Of a DNA stretch of 64,000 nucleotides, positions 49,772 to 59,543 are shown piece after piece. The stretch spans positions 1,116,001 through 1,180,000 of the forward strand of contig CAVRIA010000006.1 of the NCBI GenBank assembly GCA_963721115.1, in the 5' to 3' direction. Every line of letters begins with the position of its first letter. The first letter of the stretch is position 1. The position numbers were made by a program, and so were the translations under genes. Under the pieces are notes generated by a model. The model was not told the origin of the DNA. It made no database searches and saw only the letters and a list, made by a program, of their open reading frames with translations. This stretch comes from CAVRIA01 sp963721115. Its GTDB lineage: Bacteria; Desulfobacterota; Binatia; HRBIN30; CADEER01.

Positions 49772-50380
49772 ATGAAGATCTACGATTTCGTCGGGGCGCC
49801 GAACCCGAAGAAGCTGCGCGTCTACCTGGCCGAGAAGGGGCTGCACATACCGATCGAGCCGGTGGACATCATCAGCGGCCAGAACCGCACGCCGGAGTTT
49901 TTGCGCAAGAACCCGCTCGGCGGCCTGCCGGTGCTGGAGCTGGACGACGGGACGCACCTGACGGAGTCGCTGGCGATCATCGAGTACTTCGAGGAGCTCC
50001 ATCCCGACCCGCCGATGATCGGGACGAAGCCCCTCGAGCGAGCCCAGGTGCGCGCGCTCGAGCGCATCGCCGAGATCGGTGTCATGTCCGCGGTCGGGAC
50101 GATCTTCCAGAACACCCACCCGTTCATGGCCGGGCGCATCAAGCAGTCGCCCGAGGCGGCGGAGAACGCGCGCAATCGCCTGAACGCGAGCCTGCGCGTT
50201 CTGGACGCGAAGCTGGCGGAGCACCCGTTCGTCGCCGGCGACCGCCCGACGATTGCGGACTGCACGCTGTACGCCGCGCTCGACTTCGCCGAGTTCGCCC
50301 AGGCGCCGATCGATCCCGAGTGCAAGAACGTCGCGCGCTGGCGCGCCGAGTTCAAGAAACGGCCGAGCGCCGAGGCGTAG
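49772..50380 (+). CDS. Glutathione S-transferase family protein
   Basis: A 202-residue GST. The thioredoxin-like N-domain (about 1-80) includes MKIYDFVGAPNPKKLRVYLA, KNPLGGLPVLELDDG and LTESLAIIEYFEE (the conserved Glu-Ser that binds glutathione); the helical C-domain has FVAGDRPTIADCTLYAALDF. It differs from the YfcG-like protein at 23 kb and is closer to theta/beta-type bacterial GSTs. The start is the ATG at 49772; GGGAGG lies upstream, slightly distant. Confidence 0.9.
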   Translation: MKIYDFVGAPNPKKLRVYLAEKGLHIPIEPVDIISGQNRTPEFLRKNPLGGLPVLELDDGTHLTESLAIIEYFEELHPDPPMIGTKPLERAQVRALERIAEIGVMSAVGTIFQNTHPFMAGRIKQSPEAAENARNRLNASLRVLDAKLAEHPFVAGDRPTIADCTLYAALDFAEFAQAPIDPECKNVARWRAEFKKRPSAEA

Positions 50381-50474
50381 ACGCGCTCCGGGGCCGGCGC
50401 GGCCCGCGAGGACCGGTCTCTCGCCTGCGTGGGCGGCTTCTTCTTTCTCCAACCGAGAGTCGGGAAATCCCAAC

Positions 50475-50542
50475 GGACCCCCGCCGTCCCTCGGGTGGAC
50501 CCCCGTTGTCGGTGCTGGGGCTCCGCCCCTGCGCCCCTCGAG
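50475..50542. repeat. 69-base dispersed repeat, copy 2
   Basis: Matches 30095-30163 over its whole length with few substitutions (shared CCTCGGGTGGACCCCC and GCGCCCCTCGAG). It lies 95 bases after the GST stop. Confidence 0.7.
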
Positions 50543-50829
50543 GGCGAAACCTACGGTTGTCGCCCTCGAGCTCCCACTTCCCTTGAACGCTGCGCGGGCA
50601 AATAGGGTGTAGTGCTCGCCCCGCGGCCAGGCAGCCGAGTCCCGCCGACGACCGATCGAGCACCACCATTCGCGCGCGTCTCCGTCCGAACCGCGTCCAC
50701 GCGCGCGTTCGAAGAGAGCGGTGTCCTGGCAAGGGGGCGCGCGGTCGAGACGCCTCGATCGAGGCGCGCCCCGTCATCGAGCGAACCGTCAATCGCGAAG
50801 CGAAAGAAAAAAATCAAAACAGCAAAGGC

Positions 50830-50897
50830 CTCGACCTTTCGAAGAGGCGGGAAAGGGCAGGTTGTTGGGTTGTTGAGCTGTTGGTTGTTGGGTTTGG
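50830..50897 (+). repeat. Third copy of the TTTCGAAGAGG/GTTGTTG repeat
   Basis: CTCGACCTTTCGAAGAGGCG followed by CAGGTTGTTGGGTTGTTGAG repeats the junction seen at 29655-29730. Together with the 69-base repeat it occupies the 577-base gap between GST and the LGT-like gene; no gene is evident there. Confidence 0.78.
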
Positions 50898-50957
50898 AAT
50901 TGAAATCCAAGGCTTCGAGCTGATTCTGCCGGGTTCTCTGCCCGCCTTCCCCCGCCC

Positions 50958-51743
50958 TCAGGTCTCAGCGCTCCACACTGTCCGCCGCGGCTTGGCTCGC
51001 AACGTCTTCCTGTACCGGAGCTGCAGGACGCCGTACGTGAGCGCGGCCGCCACCACGCTGGCGAACGCCATCATCTGGAGATCGGGCTGAAACTCGAAGC
51101 GAAGGGTCTCCAACAGCCCCTTGCCGGCGTCGTGCAACATGATCCCGAGCAGGAACACCTCTCCATCGAACGTCCGATGCCGCAGCTTGAACGCCATGAG
51201 CCCCGCGACGATCGCCGCCCACGCCATGAAGTAGAGCTGCAGCGGATGGACCGGCGTGGTTCGGGCGGAGTTCACCGAGATCACACCCGCCGCGACCTGC
51301 GCTGCCCAGATCTTCGTTCCGGCACCGTACCGCACCGCCCAAGGCAGGCTCGTCTCGATTCCCCCACAGCACCCGGTGATGAAGCAGCTCAGCCGCGCCA
51401 CAGCCATCCCCGCCAGCAGCGGCAGGATGAAGAGATCCAGGATCTTGCCGATGCCGTGTCTCGGCATGACCCAGCGCCGAGCGGCCAGGCCGCCGAGGAT
51501 GACGCCGGCCACTCCGCCCGGGTAGCGCAAGCCGAGAAGGCTCATTGAGATCGGCTGATGCGCCGCCCATTGATCCACGACACCATAGATTCTGGCGCCG
51601 AGGTACGCCGAAACCGTGCAGATCAGGATCAGGAGCGCACACTCCCTTCTCGTCACGCCCAGAATCGCTCCGACTCGGATCAGCACCCAGCTCGCCACGA
51701 TCGACGCAGCGGCCAAGATGGTCGGCTCGTAATGGGGAGTCAC
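50958..51743 (-). CDS. LGT-like prolipoprotein diacylglyceryl transferase family membrane protein
   Basis: A 261-residue membrane protein with about seven hydrophobic segments and LGT hallmarks: GLRYPGGVAGVILGGLAARR, AVARLSCFITGCCGG (the GRxGCFxxGCC form of the family signature) and TTPVHPLQLYFMAW (HPxQLY). True LGT attaches diacylglycerol to the lipobox Cys of pre-lipoproteins. This Cys-rich variant lacks the classical GRxGNFxNxE motif, so the activity may differ. The gene starts three bases after the stop of the SBBP-dockerin gene, last in a leftward operon with cohesin-like and dockerin-bearing proteins. Confidence 0.8.
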   Translation of the reverse strand: MTPHYEPTILAAASIVASWVLIRVGAILGVTRRECALLILICTVSAYLGARIYGVVDQWAAHQPISMSLLGLRYPGGVAGVILGGLAARRWVMPRHGIGKILDLFILPLLAGMAVARLSCFITGCCGGIETSLPWAVRYGAGTKIWAAQVAAGVISVNSARTTPVHPLQLYFMAWAAIVAGLMAFKLRHRTFDGEVFLLGIMLHDAGKGLLETLRFEFQPDLQMMAFASVVAAALTYGVLQLRYRKTLRAKPRRTVWSAET

Positions 51744-51746
51744 GTC

Positions 51747-53330
51747 TCAGCTCTCGAGCCCGACCGTGACCGCGGCGATGATCTCGTCGATCGTCACGGT
51801 GCCGTTGCAGTCCCGATCGGCGCGCTGACATCTCGTCAGCGGGGCAAGGCCCAGCCCGATGTTGACGGCTGTGATCACATCCGACACCGTCACGTCCCCG
51901 TCGAGGTTGCAGTCGCCGACCTTGCCGCTGCGGCCGGGCGGCTCGAGGAGCGTCGCGAAGCCGCCCGGGCCCGCTGCCGGACTCCCGAAGTCCGGCGAGT
52001 TCGTGGAGCCCACCACCAGCACCGCACCTTCCGGCGTTCCCAACGCCGCCGAGCAGCCTTCTATTCCACTGCCGCCGATGTAGACACCGATGTCCTTCAC
52101 ATCGCCATTCGGCAGCATCGGCTGCAGGAAGCAGTCGTACAGACCTCCGCCATAGTTCGGTCCGATCCCCGGCCCTTGGAGGTCGATGGAGTTGGTCTCC
52201 AGCAGGAGATAGGCGGAAGAGGAGTCGAATGACCCAAAGTAGTTGCTGAAGTCATCATCTCCGCCACCCACGTAGCGAGCAAACTTCCGCCTGCCCTCGG
52301 CATCCATTCTCAACGCGAACGCATCGAAGCCGCCGTGGTTTCGTGTCGACCCGTCCACCGGAAGATCGTTTGATATGCTGGAGCCAGTGACGAACAGATC
52401 GCCGCCGTCGCCCACACGCACCGCGTGAGGGGCCACTCTGTCCTCCGCTGAGCCGCCGAAGTAGGTCGAGTACTTCAGCTCGCTTCCGTCTAAAGAGAGC
52501 TTCGTAAGGAACACGTCGAGACGGCCGCCTCCGTACTCGGTTTGCAGCGCGCCTTTCAATGGGAAATCCGCAGAATTGGTGTTGCCCAGTACCCACAGTC
52601 CATCCGGGACAGTCTCGACGGCTATCGCGTCGTCCCCACCACTTCCTCCGAGATACGTCAGCCAGTCAATATCGAGGCTGGCGGCAGCGAGCTTTCCCAC
52701 GAAGCCATCCCCATCGCCATTGCGGCTTCCCTGCAAGGCTCTCTTCACTGGGAGGTCCTCCGACAGAGTTGACCCTACGATGTACAAGTTGGCGTCTGTA
52801 TCGAGAGCTGCGGCGAGGACCCCGTCAACACCGCTGCCGCCGAGGTAGCTACTGTGGATGAGGTCGCCCGATGCGGAGAGGGCGAATACGAAGCCTTCGT
52901 CCCCTCCTCTCGCATGGGTCCGGCCGTGGGCGTTGACGGTTGGGAAATCCACGGAGTCCGTCACACCAACGACGTACAGTACGCCGTCCCGGCCCAGAGC
53001 CGCGCCACCAACCGCATCGAGGCCGGTTCCCCCGATCACCACCTGAGGGGAGACCTCGCCGGTGTTCAGATCGAGATGGCTGACGAGAATGTCCTGCCTC
53101 CCAAGAGGCCCATAGGTCTTCGCAACGCCCGTTACACCGACCCCGGCTTCCTCGACCAGGATCGCGTCACCCGGCCCTGCCATGAGCGCCGTCGCGACAC
53201 GGCGCGAATCAGTTCGCTTGATGAACCGCGGCGCGCAGGCTTGCTCCTGGGCCGGCGCCGCGAGCGCCGACACGACACCTACAGCGAGAGCAACAGCACC
53301 GAAGACGTTGCGCCTCAAGACGCGGGACAT
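51747..53330 (-). CDS. SBBP beta-propeller protein with C-terminal dockerin-like module
   Basis: A 527-residue secreted protein with an intact frame. A signal peptide ends near SALAAPAQ. Residues about 60-450 consist of SBBP-type repeats (typical DLIHSSYLGGSGVDG, DLFVTGSSISNDLPV, LKYSTYFGGSAEDRV), likely a beta-propeller. The C-terminus (about 465-527) is a two-loop dockerin-like module: GDCNLDGDVTVSDVITAVN and DRDCNGTVTIDEIIAAVT. The start overlaps the upstream protease-dockerin gene by 16 bases, and the LGT-like gene follows after three, so the genes are co-translated. It probably acts outside the cell, held by a cohesin-like partner. Confidence 0.85.
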   Translation of the reverse strand: MSRVLRRNVFGAVALAVGVVSALAAPAQEQACAPRFIKRTDSRRVATALMAGPGDAILVEEAGVGVTGVAKTYGPLGRQDILVSHLDLNTGEVSPQVVIGGTGLDAVGGAALGRDGVLYVVGVTDSVDFPTVNAHGRTHARGGDEGFVFALSASGDLIHSSYLGGSGVDGVLAAALDTDANLYIVGSTLSEDLPVKRALQGSRNGDGDGFVGKLAAASLDIDWLTYLGGSGGDDAIAVETVPDGLWVLGNTNSADFPLKGALQTEYGGGRLDVFLTKLSLDGSELKYSTYFGGSAEDRVAPHAVRVGDGGDLFVTGSSISNDLPVDGSTRNHGGFDAFALRMDAEGRRKFARYVGGGDDDFSNYFGSFDSSSAYLLLETNSIDLQGPGIGPNYGGGLYDCFLQPMLPNGDVKDIGVYIGGSGIEGCSAALGTPEGAVLVVGSTNSPDFGSPAAGPGGFATLLEPPGRSGKVGDCNLDGDVTVSDVITAVNIGLGLAPLTRCQRADRDCNGTVTIDEIIAAVTVGLES

Positions 53331-55172
53331 TGGCCGGTGAGGCTCCCGTGACAGGGTAGCTTGGCATTGCCAGTGGGACATCCCGAAAGCCCGACGTTCA
53401 CTGCCGAGAGCACCTCGTTGATCTCCACCTCGCCGTTTCCATTCGCGTCAATCGCCGGACAATCTGCCAAGGGCCGCAACTGGAGGGGAATATTGATTCC
53501 CAGCTCCACTTCCTCAATGCGGACTTCCCCATCGCCGTTGCAGTCTCCGACATCGCTCGGGAGCGTCGCGACCGCTGCACCCAGGTCGATCCTAGGAAAT
53601 GAGAGGCCATTCCCAGGGTCGGGCACCCGTACGCCGGAAGACTGCAAACGGCTCAGGATACAGAAGCTCGAATCGGCAGGAAACGCTTGCTTCACAACCG
53701 CCGCGGCACCTGCAAGGTGAGGAGCTGTAAATAGAGGTCCCTACAACATAATATCCAGGCAGCGTGTCGAGGATCAAGCCCCAGCCAGGCGCAGCTATCG
53801 CGGCATTCGGCGCTTGCTGTTCGACCCACTCGCTACTGCATCTACGCTCTCGCCCGGGTAAACGAATTCAGGGCGGTTGTTCCAGGTTCCAACATACACT
53901 CACGATACTTCAGACATGCAGGATAACCGATCTCACTCTTGTCGCCTGAATTGCCGGGCGATCCGGCAATCATCCAGACCCGCGTAACGAATGCGTCTCG
54001 ATACACGTCGCCATCCCGCTGATTGTCACAAGAGCCTGTGTAGTTCGACTCCAAAGCTGAGATTGACGGATGCTATGTTGTAAGATGCTCTGATTCGCTA
54101 TTGCCCACTGGATTGCATCGGTACCCCTCCCGTTATCCCCGTCGGTTCCGAGCTGATTGTCCACCGAGATCAGCTTTGCGTCCCGGCGACTCGCGTTGCA
54201 ACGTCCGCGACGTTCGTTCCGTGTCCGAACGGATCTCGGTCATTGCCGTCGTCGTCCAACAGCTCTACGTTGGCAACGACGCGACATGTTGTGGCCGGAA
54301 CTCCCGGCTTGGAGCAGGGGCCGAAAACGTCCTTCGTGTAATCAATGCCGCTATCCACTATTGCGATCGCATAGCCAGCACCGGTGTAACCGGCCGCCTG
54401 AGCCTCGGGCTGATCAATCAGAACAACGCTCTTATCGATGTTGGGCTCCAATCGTTCTCCGGGCTCCGGGGAGATGGATGCCACCATGCCACTCGAGGCG
54501 AGAACGGAGATCTCCGCGGGACTGGCCGCATCCACAACGAACGAAGATGCGCCGGATTGATAGGGCCCGAGCTTCTCCGCGCTTCTGCCCACCTTCGCTG
54601 CCAGCGCCGCTCGCGCCTCCGCGTAGGCGGTCGCGAGACGCGGCCCCAGCACATCTGGCCGCAGACGACTTCCCAACCTCGCCTGGCTCGCGGCCTCGTA
54701 CCACATGGCCCTCGTGGCGAGATTCACCCGGATATCTTGCGTCTCGCCACGCCCGGCCTTTTCTTGAACTTCCGGCGCGACGATGGAGGGGGGAGGCCGG
54801 AGGCGCCACTCGCCCTTCCAGACGCCCTGGCTTGCGGTGCCCGCAAAAGTCCCGCTGACGACCGCACCGGGCTGCGCCCCGCGAAGCCGCAGCGAGGAAC
54901 CGTCAACAGAGGCGAGCTCGAAGGCATCGGCTGTCACCCTTCCCACAACGTTCGCCCACGCACCACCGGTGAGCGAGCCCGCGAAAAGCTTCCCACTGAG
55001 CCCCGCCCCTCGGCGTGATGCGGAACGTCCCAGCCATCGAACCGGCATCGCCCGCGCCGTTCCAGGAACCGGTCAGATTGACGATTATCGGGGCTGTCTC
55101 CGAGGCGGCGACGCAATCGATCGACACGAACAAGCATGCCGCGGCCAAGCAATGTACAAAGAGATGGCGCAT
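53315..55172 (-). pseudogene. Decayed S8 (subtilisin-like) protease with C-terminal dockerin-like module
   Basis: Pieces of one secreted protease of about 619 residues: signal peptide MRHLFVHCLAAACLFVSIDC, a beta domain (GSWNGAGDAGSMAGTF, GVWKGEWRLRPP), the S8 core with catalytic Asp in IAIVDSGIDYT, His in PFGHGTNVADVA, then YTGSCDNQ, GNSGDKSEIGYPACLKY, and the Ser region GTS followed out of frame by FTAPHLAGAAAVVKQAFP. It ends with a dockerin module (GDCNGDGEVRIEEVELGIN, DANGNGEVEINEVLSAVN). The frame changes near 55010, then several times between 54170 and 53700. AGGAGAGAG precedes the ATG at 55172. It cannot yield an active enzyme as read. Confidence 0.75.
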
Positions 55173-55190
55173 CGTCTCTCTCCTCTGATG

Positions 55191-55740
55191 TCATGGGCAT
55201 GTGCCGCCGGGCTCGCCGACGACGACTTGGCCGTTGATGATCGAAAGACCAACGGCGTCTCCGGAGGGAGACGCGCCGCCGAAGTTCGATCCAACCAGAG
55301 GGTATACGCCTGTGGACGCTTCGAGCTCGATGTCGAGAGAGCAGGTGAACAGCTGTCCGGTTCTGGTAGGGACTGATCATTGTCCAGCCCGAAGACCATG
55401 GCTCGTATGCCCAGGCAGTACGGATCCGAACAGGCCGATGGAAAGAAAGAAAACGCACCGGTCTTGCCTGTCGCAGGGGTTGATCACACAGTTGGGAGAC
55501 CCGTCCGCATTGTGCTGGATCGTCATCTGGGCCGCGGCGAACTCGATATCGAGCTGCAGAGCGGCAACATCAACGCCCGGGCTCGCCTGGAAATCCACGG
55601 AGATCGGCAGAGTATGGCCGGGGTCTGCCTGGGGCGGACCCGATGGTCACCGACTGCGCAAATAGGTCGGCAGGAAGCAGGGAGAGGCTCAGGACCAAGA
55701 TCGCGAGGCGCCGCCGTGCACGAAACTTCACTCTTTCCAT
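55191..55740 (-). pseudogene. Cohesin-like secreted protein (three frameshifts)
   Basis: A small secreted protein of about 183 residues if repaired. Signal peptide LAILVLSLSLLPADLFAQ, then the cohesin-like pattern: SVTIGSA, DPGHTLPISVDFQASPGVDV, AALQLDIEFAAAQMTIQ, NCVINPCDRQ, AFSFFPSACSDPYCLGIRAM, VFGLDN, LFTCSLDIELEAST and GVYPLVGSNFGGASPSGDAV, stop at 55191. Frame changes occur near 55655, 55460 and 55375. Cohesins bind dockerins, and the next three genes on this strand include two with dockerin-like modules. It is the first gene of the leftward operon, 18 bases before the protease gene. Confidence 0.68.
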
Positions 55741-55950
55741 GCCGCTCCCTTCTACTTGAGTCATTTTCAACCGTGGATGAAAAGCAAAAAGCATGTATCA
55801 TGAGGAATCGTCGACTGACAAGAGAAGACATGGCTCTCCCCCCTTCGCCTCACTTCACGCCCCGAGATCAGCAACACTTATTTTACTTCAACCGCACCAG
55901 CAAAGGCATTTTGCTTGCGATGCAACCTACAATTATTCTAGTTACTTCAT
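55741..55950. promoter_or_regulatory. Divergent promoter region of the two cohesin/dockerin operons
   Basis: A 210-base spacer, clearly AT-richer than its surroundings, separates the two operons. For the leftward operon a candidate promoter is TTGTCA (plus-strand TGACAA at 55816-55821) and ATACAT (plus-strand 55793-55798) with a 17-base spacer. For the rightward operon TACAAT at 55928-55933 is a good -10, but no -35 at proper distance is evident. Confidence 0.45.
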
Positions 55951-56447
55951 ATGAACCGAATCTCATTGGCGCTTTTCCTGTTCGCATCAACCACGGCGGC
56001 ATTGGTCGACCCTTCTTTCGCCGGACAGCTTCCGCGAACGGCCCGGATCGATGCCTCGGGTCATTGGGCGACGGCGGACGGCAACCTCCAGGGAAGGTGG
56101 GAGATGCGAGGCAAGGGCGTCCTGGGGGAGCTGATCGCTCCTTCCAAGGCATGATCCACCTCGATGGCTTTCCGGGAGTTTCCACCGCGCCGGTCCAAGG
56201 AAGCTTCACCAACCAGCGCCTGCAGCTCTCCGTCGGCTCGGCACAACAGGCGACAAATACCCTCAGCAGCGCCGATCGGGCCTTCGCGGAAGCCGCTAAG
56301 GATCTGGTGTTTACGGCCGACGTCAAGGGCGTACGCATCGAGGGAAAGTTTTCAGGCCTCAAGGGACTCGCGGGCACGTGGGAAGGCTGGTGGACGTTGC
56401 ATCGCCGGAGTCGGCCGAAGCTCACGTCGAGTTCGGTGCAGGAGTGA
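55951..56447 (+). CDS. Small secreted beta-domain protein (one frameshift)
   Basis: About 165 residues if one frameshift near 56130 is repaired. The signal peptide is MNRISLALFLFASTTAALVD. The mature part, DASGHWATADGNLQGRWEMR, then FQGMIHLDGFPGVSTAPVQG and GLKGLAGTWEGWWTLHRR, resembles the beta domain at the N-terminus of the neighbouring S8 protease (shared G.F.G...G.W.G.W pattern). It is the first gene of the rightward operon, 42 bases before the cohesin-like gene. Function unknown; the domain may be a small lipocalin-like or carbohydrate-binding sandwich. Confidence 0.6.
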
Positions 56448-56489
56448 CCGTCGAGCGCTGCGACGAGATCACGAAAGGTGGGAGTGCTG

Positions 56490-57036
56490 ATGAAAGTTCA
56501 ACCGACGATTCCGATACCTTGGCGAGGCCTCGAAGCAGGGGTATTGCCCCTGCTGGCATTGCTGTGCTTGGTCGCGTTCACCCCGCTGTCCAGCGGCGCG
56601 CAGACAAATTACCATGTCAGTCGCGTTCCACGGCGACGGTCTGAGCCAGGTCTGGCTCGACGTCACCTTGCTCACCGAAGGAGCCACCATAGCAGCCACC
56701 CAGAATGACATCTCCTACGATGGGCAAAACACGACTGTCATTGGGTGCGTGAAGAACGACGACCTGGATAAGGACATCTCCTATGCGTTCTATCCGGCGG
56801 GGTGTGTGCAATCGGAATGTAACCGCATCCGGGTCTTCGTACTCAGCACGTCCAACCAGACCGCCATTCCGGACGGGTCGGTTCTCTATCGCTGCTTGGT
56901 GAATATCGACGTGAGCGCGCCCGACGGGGTTTATCTGTTCGACAACGAGGGGGCGAAGGGCAGCGATATCGGCGGCAACCCGGTAGCGATCACTCCGGAA
57001 GACGGTGGCATTGGCATCGGCGTCGGCGGCTGCTGA
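56490..57036 (+). CDS. Cohesin-like secreted protein (one frameshift)
   Basis: About 182 residues if a frameshift near 56615 is repaired. The signal peptide GVLPLLALLCLVAFTPLSSG is in the first frame; the domain follows one base further on: VWLDVTLLTEGATIAATQND, ISYDGQNTTVIGCVKNDDL, ISYAFYPAGCVQSECNRIRV, FVLSTSNQTAIPDGSVLYRC and DVSAPDGVYLFDNEGAKGSD. The order of elements, two Cys pairs and the PDGSVLYRC strand match the cohesin-like protein encoded at 55191-55740. It lies directly before the beta-helix dockerin gene (36 bases), so interaction with that protein is a natural prediction. Confidence 0.68.
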
Positions 57037-57072
57037 CCGGCGCCGGCCTCCGTTCCAGCTGGAAGGGATTTC

Positions 57073-59538
57073 ATGAAAACATTTCACATGACCTGGGTGA
57101 TGCTTTCCGTGCTCGCAGGGGCTCTCCTCGCGCCGTCGGCAAGCGCGCAGCAATGCGTGGGAGACTGCAATTCGGACTTCGAGGTCACCATTGACGAGGT
57201 CATCACGGGCGTGAACATCGGCCTCGAGTTCACTCCCCTCTCTGCGTGCCCAGCGATGGACGGCGACAGCAATGGGTCGGTTGAAATCAATGAGGTCATT
57301 GAGGCAGTCAACAATGGGCTGGGCCTGCTGCCATGCGACTCGCCTGATCCCAGGGGGAGGGTCCGCATCAAGGTCAACAACCCGGCGGGGCTGGGATCCA
57401 GCGCGGGTGTGATCTTCGCCGGAAGAGTGGTAGACGGTACGGCACGCGGTCGGGACCGTGACCAGTCGTATGAGGTAGCGATGCCCTCGAGCTGTGGTAT
57501 GTCTTGTGAGGTCGATGTCAAGGACGCGCAGGGCCAGTGGATCGACCTCCAAGCGGGTATCTGGGTTCACCGCGTCGAGGTCGCGAATACGCCGAACGGA
57601 AACGCGGATCAGATAGAATACCGGAAGGCTCTCGTGGTCGGCGACACCGGGGATTCGAATCCGAACATCGTGCAGTGGACGGTGTTCCCCACGGTCTATC
57701 AGGTGAACAACGATACCGATGCCGGCGGGACGACGTGCGACTCCTCCTCCTGTTCCCTGCGGCAAGCTATCGGTGCTGCCGACATCAGCGCTCAGACTCC
57801 GGTCCTGATTCAGTTCGATCACGAAGATCCCGGTTTCACGGGAGACATCCGGATCGGGCAGGTGTCGGAGAACGTATGCGGAGCCACGAAGTCATCGATC
57901 CCCGCGCTGAGCATCACGAAGCCGGCAACGATCGACGCGACCGATGCCGACGGCAACCCGTCGCCGTTCGCCGTCTTCACCCAGCGTATCTATCCGGTGC
58001 AGATCGGCATCTGTCCGACGAGCGGCGCAAACGATAGCTCGGGTCGTCTGAGCGTCGCCGCGGCCAAGGTGAAGCTCATTGGTCTCTCCCTGTCGCGCAT
58101 TCTCCCTCCTCCAAGCCAATGCCTCGGCGGGACAAACGATGGCGGATCCTGCACGACTGATGCAGATTGTCCCGGCGGAGCATGTCTTCTTCCCCCGGTC
58201 TTCAATAACAAGGACGAAGACGTGGTCGCCCTTGGCACTGGCAGCTCCGACAGCGGGCTATTGACCTGTCTGGTCGATGGGGGAGCCGGGGAATTCCCGA
58301 GCTCGGTGGCTGCGAATGACACCAACGCGAAGGGCAAGGATGGCATCGACGCTTCCGGATTTGGAGGTACCATCATCGAGAACACCGAGATCCGGAACGT
58401 GCTCGACCGACCTCTGAAAAGCATGAACGGTACGGCTCAACTTCTGAGCAGCTGGGTCCACAACAACCTGCGCGGCGGGCCGCTCTGCATGGGTACAGGG
58501 ACGATTGACTCGCAGGACAATCTGATCGAGTACAACGGCAGGAACGAGACGGGACAGGTCACGCTCGCGGGGCGCGCCCAGCTGACTGCCGAAAAGGGAA
58601 ACACAAGCGCACGGGCGAGGGTGATGTCGACCCGAGACATCGTGCGGCACGGCACGGACCTCGGCAGCGGCTTCTTCTTCCGGCAGTACTCGCTCGGCTC
58701 CGTCACCGATTCCTTTGCTTGCGACATGCCGAACTACGGCATCGAGATCAACACCGACGTCGGCACAGCCTCCGACCCGGTCACCATCCGGGGGACGGCC
58801 TCGGTGCTGAGCAAACGAGGGGCGTTGTTGCAAGGGGGCGGCACTCCGCCGATCGTGAGCTTCGGCGAGCAAGGCTCCGATCTGGGTCGCAATGCTTTCG
58901 TCAAGAACTTCGGGACGAACCCTTCGGTGCAGTTCCGTTCCGACGTCAGCGGCACCATCGACGCCGTTGGCAACCAGTGGCAGAGCTGCGGAACCGGGAA
59001 CGCCTGCAACGAGTCTTCGATCCTGAGCAACGACATCGAGGCGACCGCCGGCAACGTCGCCATCACTCCCGCATATCCGCAGCGTGTCTACGATCCAAAC
59101 AACCCCTCCTCCACCTTCGCCGTGCAGAACGTCTACCCGGAGAACGTGGCGCGGGTCGGGGCCACGGTGCGTCTGACGGGTATCGGCTTCAACGCGATCG
59201 ACGGCTACGAGGGCGTGCCGGGGGCTCCGTCGGGAGGCGCCACGAGCTGCGAGACCCTCCAGGCGGGGAACTTCTGCGGCGCCACCGTGCGGGGGACCTG
59301 TGTGGAGTTCGGCGTCGACATCGATGGCCAGTTCGAGTTTTTTCCAGCTGCGCAAGGGCAAGGGATTGTGGCGGTGACGCCGACGATGATTGCCTTCAAT
59401 ACGGTGCGCCGGTGCTCGGTGCCAATGCAGATCCGGGTGCGAAAGCTTGACCCGGACGGTCAGGTGGTGCGGACAGACCCTCCCGTCGACTTCTGCTCGG
59501 AATCCACTCCCGGCACGGTCGAGAGCATCGAGTATTGA
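57073..59538 (+). CDS. Beta-helix surface protein with N-terminal dockerin-like module
   Basis: An 821-residue secreted protein with an intact frame. After the signal peptide (ending SASAQ) comes a two-loop dockerin-like module at about residues 28-92: GDCNSDFEVTIDEVITGVN and DGDSNGSVEINEVIEAVNNG. The body contains CSLRQAIGAAD, as in CSLREAI-type surface proteins, and a long region of short turns (IENTEIRNVL, QDNLIEYNGRNETG) suggesting a right-handed parallel beta-helix; a Cys-rich insert CLGGTNDGGSCTTDADCPGG and a C-terminal IPT-like beta domain follow. It has the dockerin at the N-terminus, unlike its neighbours. GGAAGG precedes the ATG at 57073. Confidence 0.85.
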   Translation: MKTFHMTWVMLSVLAGALLAPSASAQQCVGDCNSDFEVTIDEVITGVNIGLEFTPLSACPAMDGDSNGSVEINEVIEAVNNGLGLLPCDSPDPRGRVRIKVNNPAGLGSSAGVIFAGRVVDGTARGRDRDQSYEVAMPSSCGMSCEVDVKDAQGQWIDLQAGIWVHRVEVANTPNGNADQIEYRKALVVGDTGDSNPNIVQWTVFPTVYQVNNDTDAGGTTCDSSSCSLRQAIGAADISAQTPVLIQFDHEDPGFTGDIRIGQVSENVCGATKSSIPALSITKPATIDATDADGNPSPFAVFTQRIYPVQIGICPTSGANDSSGRLSVAAAKVKLIGLSLSRILPPPSQCLGGTNDGGSCTTDADCPGGACLLPPVFNNKDEDVVALGTGSSDSGLLTCLVDGGAGEFPSSVAANDTNAKGKDGIDASGFGGTIIENTEIRNVLDRPLKSMNGTAQLLSSWVHNNLRGGPLCMGTGTIDSQDNLIEYNGRNETGQVTLAGRAQLTAEKGNTSARARVMSTRDIVRHGTDLGSGFFFRQYSLGSVTDSFACDMPNYGIEINTDVGTASDPVTIRGTASVLSKRGALLQGGGTPPIVSFGEQGSDLGRNAFVKNFGTNPSVQFRSDVSGTIDAVGNQWQSCGTGNACNESSILSNDIEATAGNVAITPAYPQRVYDPNNPSSTFAVQNVYPENVARVGATVRLTGIGFNAIDGYEGVPGAPSGGATSCETLQAGNFCGATVRGTCVEFGVDIDGQFEFFPAAQGQGIVAVTPTMIAFNTVRRCSVPMQIRVRKLDPDGQVVRTDPPVDFCSESTPGTVESIEY

Positions 59539-59543
59539 CGGTG

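Noticed and set aside
53764..55018. Plus-strand open frames in the 53.7-55 kb region as separate genes
   Set aside because: They are antisense to readable protease and dockerin segments on the minus strand, which carry catalytic motifs; the plus frames show none.
55380..56447. A single plus-strand gene of 355 codons from 55380 to 56447
   Set aside because: Its first half is antisense to the cohesin-like gene and only the second half (after about 56130) is meaningful; the true start with signal peptide is at 55951 in another frame.
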